Shown: positions 58,573 through 64,000 of the stretch, one piece after another | Layout: the number at the start of each line of letters is the position of its first letter | Position numbering within the stretch: position 1 is the stretch's first letter | DNA from: Silene conica | Taxonomy: Eukaryota > Streptophyta > Magnoliopsida > Caryophyllales > Caryophyllaceae | Direction: 5' to 3' | Length of the DNA stretch: 64,000 bases | Assembly: GCA_029255685.2 (NCBI GenBank) | Contig: CM055319.2 | Location: 17,449,247-17,513,246, forward strand | Program-made: the position numbers and the translations under genes | The notes under the pieces: generated by a model | Told to the model about the DNA's origin: nothing | What the model saw: only the letters and a program-made list of their open reading frames with translations | Databases searched by the model: none

Positions 58573-59085
58573 GTACCACAGGAAAGTGGCTGAAATCTTC
58601 CAAGAAAAATATTTACCTGGAAAATCGCATATTTTTGCTGTATGATCATTTTTATAGGAAGTTGAAAAAGGCATTTAATGGGCAACAAAAATGAAAGGAC
58701 GTCCAAGAATCTTGACTGGTGTAGAGGTGTTTGAAAAAGTGAGGAACATTCAGACTACATTTGGAAAAACCAAAGGCTTCATCCTTCCTAAACAAGGATA
58801 TAATAAATGTTCCGAGTTTTGGCGTCTGCCTTATTGGAGATTTTTGTTTGTGAGACATTCTTTAGATGTGATGCATATCGAAGAGAATGTGTTTGATAGC
58901 TTATTTGGTACCCTTTTGAATATTTTAGGAAAGACAAAAGATGGTGCGAGTGCTAGAAATGACTTAAAAGAAATGGGGATTAGAGAAGAACTACACATTG
59001 TTTAAAGGAACAACACAATTTGTTTTGCCTCCAGCTGCATATACATTGTCGAGAAAAGAGAAGAAGGAGTTGTGTGAATGTTTAG
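58573..59085 (+). pseudogene. TNP2-type CACTA transposase, C-terminal part
   Basis: This continues the gene cut at 41557. Early residues (GKWLKSSKKNIYLENRIF) and the segment around 58855-59005 (RHSLDVMHIEENVFDSLFG, GKTKDGASARNDLKEMGIR) match TNP2. Several frameshifts and stops occur at 58695-58850. The reading reaches LSRKEKKEL-like sequence, then is cut at 59085 by an LTR fragment. Confidence 0.85.
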
Positions 59086-59505
59086 TGTTTGGAAATGTGT
59101 CCTCAACAATAGTGCGGTCACGTCAATGAATATTAATCTTTGATAAATCTACAATAAGAATACTCATGGGATGATTCTTCATCATATAGTCGACTGATCA
59201 ACATTAATCGGTAATGATTGGCTTGCTAGAGTTTGACATTACTGTCGTATGACGGTGGTGATCAGTTGATCCCTTAAGGTCACACCTTTAGGACAGCTCT
59301 GTTAATAGAAAATGATATGATTGTATATTGATACGAGTCAATTCGATCCTAGTTTTGTATTACGTGTAAGGAGAGTATTTATAATATGATTATAAATTTT
59401 AAAAATTTTAGTAAATCAAATGTCATTACTAAAATTAAATATTTATGAAATATGATTTCGGAAATGAATTAATTAACTCTCTCCAATTCACATTGTTCTT
59501 CCCCC
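59086..59505 (+). repeat. Truncated LTR of the gag-only Copia family
   Basis: It begins TGTTTGGAAATGTGTCCTCA, as in the LTR at 305, and shares CATTAATCGGTAATGATTGG, TTTGACATTACTGTCGTATG and GGTCACACCTTTAGGACA. Similarity fades after about 59400. TTTAG (59081-59085) may be its target duplication; the other copy is not seen. Confidence 0.75.
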
Positions 59506-59944
59506 CAGTGGCAGACCCACGTAGAAAAACAGAAGAGGACACTTTGCAAAATTTTCGAAATAATTTTATTTATAAAATTCTCCATACGGTATCAGGTGCA
59601 ATTACTTGATTTTCATGAGAATGTTACACTTACTCTTACAACATTCCAACTAATGCTAGGAGATGTATCTTTGTTCTTGACTTGTGTCTACTGTAATTGA
59701 TCATGTTGAATCTGCGACAACATTTCGACTAATGGTAGAAGATGTATCTTTGTTCTTGACTTGAGTCTACTTCAATTGATCATGTTGAATCTTCTTACAA
59801 GCCCATTTGATTGCCTCAATCGTTTGTCCATTTGTTTGCTTCAATCACTAGGCAATGGTGACTAAGAGCAAACAATCAAATACCAAATAAACTTGTCATC
59901 ATGAACCTAAGTGTTCTAACATATATTATATACAAGGTAGTATT
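59506..59944. other. Unassigned sequence with a 79-bp duplication
   Basis: Two copies of a unit beginning CAACATTCCAACTAATG (59639, 59718) share GATGTATCTTTGTTCTTGAC. CAGTGGCAGACCCACG at about 59505 resembles a hAT terminus, but no matching end is seen. No gene is seen. Confidence 0.4.
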
Positions 59945-60212
59945 TGATAGATGAACCATCTCAACCAAAACCTTAAGGTGATGTTTGAAGCCCAACTATT
60001 ATTAATATTCCTATTACGCTCCCTCACTCAAATGCCCGCTGGGCTTGAAGAGTGGTTAGTTTGCACAGGCTCCCCCATACCGTGTGCTGGGTTTCCACTT
60101 CGTGTTTTTTTAGGGGTTTGAGGTTGCCAGGATTCGAATCCGTGACCTTCGGCCACACTGGCTCTGATACCATGATAGATGAACCATCTCAACCAAAACC
60201 TTAAGGTGATGG
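59945..60212 (-). mobile_element. TRIM-like or SINE-like small element
   Basis: A 38-bp sequence starting TGATAGATGAACCATC and ending AAGGTGATG occurs directly repeated at 59945 and 60173. On the minus strand the second copy ends ...CTATCA and is followed at once by TGGTATCAGAGCC (60172-60160), as an LTR and PBS would be, so a TRIM is plausible. A box-B-like GGATTCGAATCC palindrome (60130-60141) lies 18 bp further, which also fits a tRNA-derived SINE with TGGTATCAGAG as box A. It is non-coding. Confidence 0.5.
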
Positions 60213-60288
60213 TCACACCCTCTACTATTGTCAAACCTTCAAAAGCCTTCACCCTACCATTCAAGTCCATCGCTACATTCGCAACCCT

Positions 60289-63247
60289 ATGCCCTCCTCC
60301 TCTGCCCAAGCCAACACCACCACCCTTACCCCTCAATCACCACCTTCCCCCTGGGTTCTCGACAGTGGAGCCTCCCACCATGTTACCACCGACCTTGCCA
60401 ACCTCTCCCTCCACTTTCCATATGATGGCACTGATGAAATTGTCCTAGGTGATGGGTCGAGTCTTCCAATCCAAAACACTGGTTCTACTCTCTTATCCTC
60501 TCAATTTAAATTACAAAATATCTTTCATGTTCCCTTAATGCACAAACATATTATATCTGTCTCCAAGTTTTGCGCCGATAATATTGTCTCTATTGTTTTG
60601 ACCTCCAACTCCTTTGTTGTGAAGAAGCATAATACCGGTGCAATTCTCTACACTGGAGCAGTTAAGGACGGTGTCTACTATTGGTCGTTGTCGTGTCCGC
60701 AAGTCTTTTCCACCTCCACTAATAAAACAGATCTTCATCATCGTTTAGGTCATCCACATGCTTCTGTCTTTAAAACAATTTGTTCTCATCTTAATGTTAA
60801 GCCAGATTGCTTGAATTATTTTTGGCATGCTTGTCAAATTTACAAATGTCACAAACTTCCGTTTAGTGTGTCCTCGCTGCTTTCATCTACTCATGCTCTT
60901 GAAATAATTTTTAGTGATGTATGGTCTTCTCCAATTTATTCTATTAATCAATTTAAATATTATGTTTTATTTGTTGATCACTTTACAAAATTCACATGGT
61001 TATTTCCACTCAAAAAGAAATCCGATACACACTCTACGTTTTTGTCCTTTAAAATTATGGTCGAAAAACAATTCTCCCAGTCTATCAAAACTCTCTACTC
61101 CGACAATGGTGGTGAATACGAAAAACATAAAACTGACCTAGCTAAATTTGGTATTCAACACCTCACCTCACCCCCCCCATACCCCCGAACACAATGGTTT
61201 TGCGGAACGACGACATCGACATATAGTGGACACTTGTTTTGCTCTCCTCTCCCATGCCTCTATGCCTCTCGCGTACTGGCCATATGCCCTACAAAACGCA
61301 GTCTATCTTATAAACCGTATGCCCACCTTCACTCTCCACAACGACTCTCCCTATTATCGTCTTTTTCACTCTATCCCCAAGTATACCAACCTTCGTAACT
61401 TTGGCTGTCTCTGTTATCCTTGGCTTCGACCCTACACGGCCCACAAACTAGATGCCCGCTCCAAAGCTTGTGTCTTTATTGGTTACTCCCCCTCCCAACA
61501 TGCCTGCTTATGTCTTGATCCATCCACCCATTGTGTGTATAGTTCTAGACATGTCCGCTTTGTTGACCACTCTTACCCCTTCTCCACCTCACCCGCCACT
61601 TCCGCCTCCCCCTTCCCCTATCCGAAAACTGGTGCTCCATCTCCCTCCTTGTTCCCCCGGACCCCCCTGCCTCGCAAAACAATCCTACCGCTACCCCTCC
61701 GCATACCCATATCCCTACGCCACCCCACACACCAACCTCTCAGCCTCGTACCACACCTACTGCTACCCAGCACCCTACCGCGACCCCTCGCTCTCCGCTG
61801 CAACCCGACACCCCAAACTCCCCCCCCCCCCACCTGACACTCACACCTTACCCGAAACTCATGCCTCACCTGAACCCGCTACCCCCCCTCTCGATCTATC
61901 AGCTCCCCTCATTCCCAACCACACCACACCACCCGCGCCTCTCATGGCATATTCAAGCCCATCGAAAAACTCAACCTCTCAGGCCAACTCTACTCCCCTG
62001 AACCCAAGACCATAAAACAGACCCTTGTTGACCCCACATGGCGCGCTGCCATGGAGGAGCAATTCTCGGCTCTCCAACAAAATCAAACCTGGGAACTCGT
62101 TCTCCTTTTACCCAACCAAAACATTGTTGGTTGTAAATGGGTCTTACGGATTAAATATAATCCCGATGGATCCATTCACAAACACAAAGCCCGCCTAGTA
62201 GCCAAAGGATTCCTCCAACGCCCCGGTCTCGACTATACCGAAACATTTAGCCCTGTCATTAAACCCGCAACAGTCCGTCGAATACTGAGTCTTGCCGTTA
62301 CCAAAAACTGGCCGCTTCGTCAGCTTGAGATTAACGACGCATTCCTTCAAGGAACGCTCTCTGATACAGTCTTTATGGCTCAACCACCCGGCTTCGCCGA
62401 CCCCTCTAAACCCACTCATGTGTGTCGCTTGCGCAAAGCTCTCTATGGCCTTAAACGGGCCCCACGTGCGTGGTATACGGAGCTACGCTCCTTCCTCCTT
62501 CACGTCGGTTTCAGGAACTCCGTCACCGATAGATCTCTATTTATCTATCATGGCTCTCACTCTCTTTTTGTCTCGGTATATGTAGATGATATTATTGTTA
62601 CAGGGTCCTGCACCTCGGCTGTCTCCTCCTTCATTGCCTCTTTCTCGACTCGCTTCTCTCTTAAGGATCTTGGCGCACTATCCTACTTCCTAGGTGTTGA
62701 GGTCAAACCATGCTCTCAGGGACTCTTTTTAAATCAACAAAAATACACTTCCGATCTCCTTGCCCGTGCTCACATGTCGGATGCTAAGCCTGCTTTCACG
62801 CCCAGCATGGACTCCGTTCTAAAGCTCAATCTCCGTGATGGCTCGGCTCATGGTAATCCCACTGAGTACCGCGCCCTTGTCGGAAGTCTGCAATACCTAT
62901 CACTCACACGCCCAGATGTCGCCTTTGCCATCAATAAATTATCTTAATTTATGCACGCTCCTACTACGTGTCACTGGGCGGCGCTGAAACGCCTCCTCCG
63001 CTATCTCGTCGGCACTCTGTCCCACGGCCTGCTCATCCATCGCAGCTCACCACCGGTCCTTCACGCCTACTCGGACTTAGCTTGGGGTGATGATGAGACT
63101 GACTTTACCTCTACAGGTGCGTATATTGTTTACCTTGGTCGCAATCCTATCTCATGGAGCTCCAAGAAGCACCGTACTATTGCTCGGTCTTCCACTGAAG
63201 CGGAATACCGCTCCATTGCCAATGCCAGTGCCGAGTTCACCTGGCTC
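60289..63247 (+). pseudogene. Ale/Retrofit-type Copia pol, broken, gag absent
   Basis: Order: protease WVLDSGASHHVTTDL, GAG-pre-integrase (LHHRLGHPHASVF), integrase (FSDVWSSP, YSDNGGEY), a frame change in a C8 tract near 61170, the rest of integrase (EHNGFAERRHRHIVDTC), a further frame change and a long C tract (61820-61831) in the linker, then RT from about 62030 (WVLRIKYNPDGSI, VYVDDIIVTG). A TAA at 62945-62947 interrupts the frame, after which RNase H continues ([13 protein letters not shown]) until the Tekay LTR at 63248 cuts it. No Gag or LTR is visible. Codon use is markedly C-rich compared with the other elements. Confidence 0.88.
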
Positions 63248-64000
63248 TGTAACATCCCGTATTTTCGTAAAATCTAATTTAAGCGTTTTAAATTATTTTA
63301 CGTAACAAAATAATATTTTAATAATTTAATTCGGAAATTTTTATGAAATAAATAAGATCCGTCTTAAGAACCTCCAGTTCTTAAGACGAATACAACTTGG
63401 CATAGTTTAAATATCCGACTCAAGTATTCAGTTCGATAACCGTTTTAAATATCCGTTCCATTGTAATTATTCGGAAAGGACGACTCACTTGTCCTCTTAT
63501 AAGTAATATGTCGACATAATTCACCTCCTTCAACTTTCATTTTACAGTAAACCAATCTCACAAAACCTCCTTAAAACCTCTTCTTCTTTTGCTAAGATCT
63601 TCATCATCCGTTCATCAAAACGCAAAAGTAAGAACACTTTCGGAATCCTTGTTCGATTTCCTAATCATCCATCACTTTCATTTTTCATTTCGCCAACTTC
63701 GAAAAACAGGCTGTTTTGCCTTTAATTCGTTTTTAGTGATTCTGAACCGTTTTCTTCGTTGTAGGAGTTGGTCTCGACAATCCCGACGTGGACTCTTACA
63801 TTGTAGAGGAGGATCATCTGCCGGAATAAGCTTAAAGGTGACGATAATGAGAAACTCGGCCTTTATGTGTATATTAGCATACTTGTTGTGATTTTGGTTT
63901 GGTTTCTGATTTTATTGTTGTTCATTGATCAAAGGACATAGTAATATGTTTAGAATGTTTGATATGTGGAGAATTCATACCTAAAGATGTTGTTATGTGT
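63248..64000 (+). repeat. 5' part of another Tekay LTR
   Basis: It begins TGTAACATCCCGTATTTTCG, matching 22948 onward, including the inverted repeat CGTCTTAAGAAC/GTTCTTAAGACG (about 63360) and GGTGACGATAATGAGAAACT. It is inserted in the Ale RNase H; the expected duplication is GGCTC (63243-63247). It runs out of the window. Confidence 0.88.

Larger units (their letters stand above)
30781..59085 (+). mobile_element. CACTA (En/Spm) DNA transposon, interrupted and incomplete at the 3' side
   Basis: The terminus CACTACTACAAAAAAGGCC starts at 30781. CACTA material is at 30781-30897, 39407-41557 and 58573-59085; the rest is inserted Angela and Athila elements. Two 48-bp subterminal repeats (39407 and 39478, sharing AAGAAACCTGT and CCTATATTTAGT) fit the binding repeats of this superfamily. 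It carries a TNP2-type transposase pseudogene. The second terminal repeat is not in the window, so the right boundary is where recognisable TNP2 ends. Confidence 0.8.

Noticed and set aside
59505-59521. hAT transposon terminus CAGTGGCAGACCCACG
   Set aside because: No matching inverted end or 8-bp target duplication found.
60121-60172. tRNA gene
   Set aside because: Box-B-like palindrome and TGGTATCAGAGCC are present but no cloverleaf can be folded; a TRIM or SINE fits better.

Overview
This 64 kb window is nuclear DNA of a flowering plant, most likely a eudicot. It is built almost entirely of transposable elements: I recognise five plant LTR-retrotransposon lineages, a CACTA DNA transposon, a LINE and MITE-like elements, and no host gene. 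The species cannot be named from the sequence.
Layout. (1) 1-25809 is a Tekay/Del-type Gypsy context. Base 293 ends one LTR, 20001-22880 is a Tekay pol broken by three in-frame stops, and 22948-25809 is its 3' LTR. A gag-only Angela-type Copia (305-20000, TSD TTCCC) sits in it, and a Sirevirus (6981-18355, TSD GGCAT) sits inside that. The Sirevirus is the only element that looks complete (gag, pol and a third env-like ORF). (2) 25810-30780 holds an Angela-like LTR fragment, a minus-strand LINE remnant, and two copies of a MITE-like element in opposite orientation, one split by a MULE-like element with about 90 bp TIRs. (3) From 30781 to about 59085 lies a CACTA transposon with a decayed TNP2 transposase. 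It is interrupted by an Angela Copia (30898-39406, TSD TTAAG) and by an Athila-like Gypsy (41558-58572, TSD GTACC). The Athila is itself interrupted by a non-coding Tekay-related LARD (46812-56231, TSD CATAG). (4) 59086-64000 holds an LTR fragment, a TRIM/SINE-like element, an Ale-type Copia pseudogene, and the start of another Tekay LTR.
How the parts relate. The gag-only element shares its leader blocks, 3' blocks, polypurine tract and a splice-donor-like site with the Angela element, as expected of a non-autonomous partner. The LARD shares its LTR, PBS and PPT architecture with Tekay.
The most unusual signal is structural. Unrelated families carry arrays of short hairpins or palindromes with a constant core and arms that differ between copies yet stay complementary. 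They are: a 30-nt core repeated 10 to 14 times in Tekay/LARD LTRs; a TTTAGCGG loop three times in the Sirevirus LTR; GNRA-type loops; CCGGTCGACCGG arrays; and CTCGATCGAG arrays shared by Angela and Athila. Short hairpins also recur just before the polypurine tract and at the LTR core promoter.
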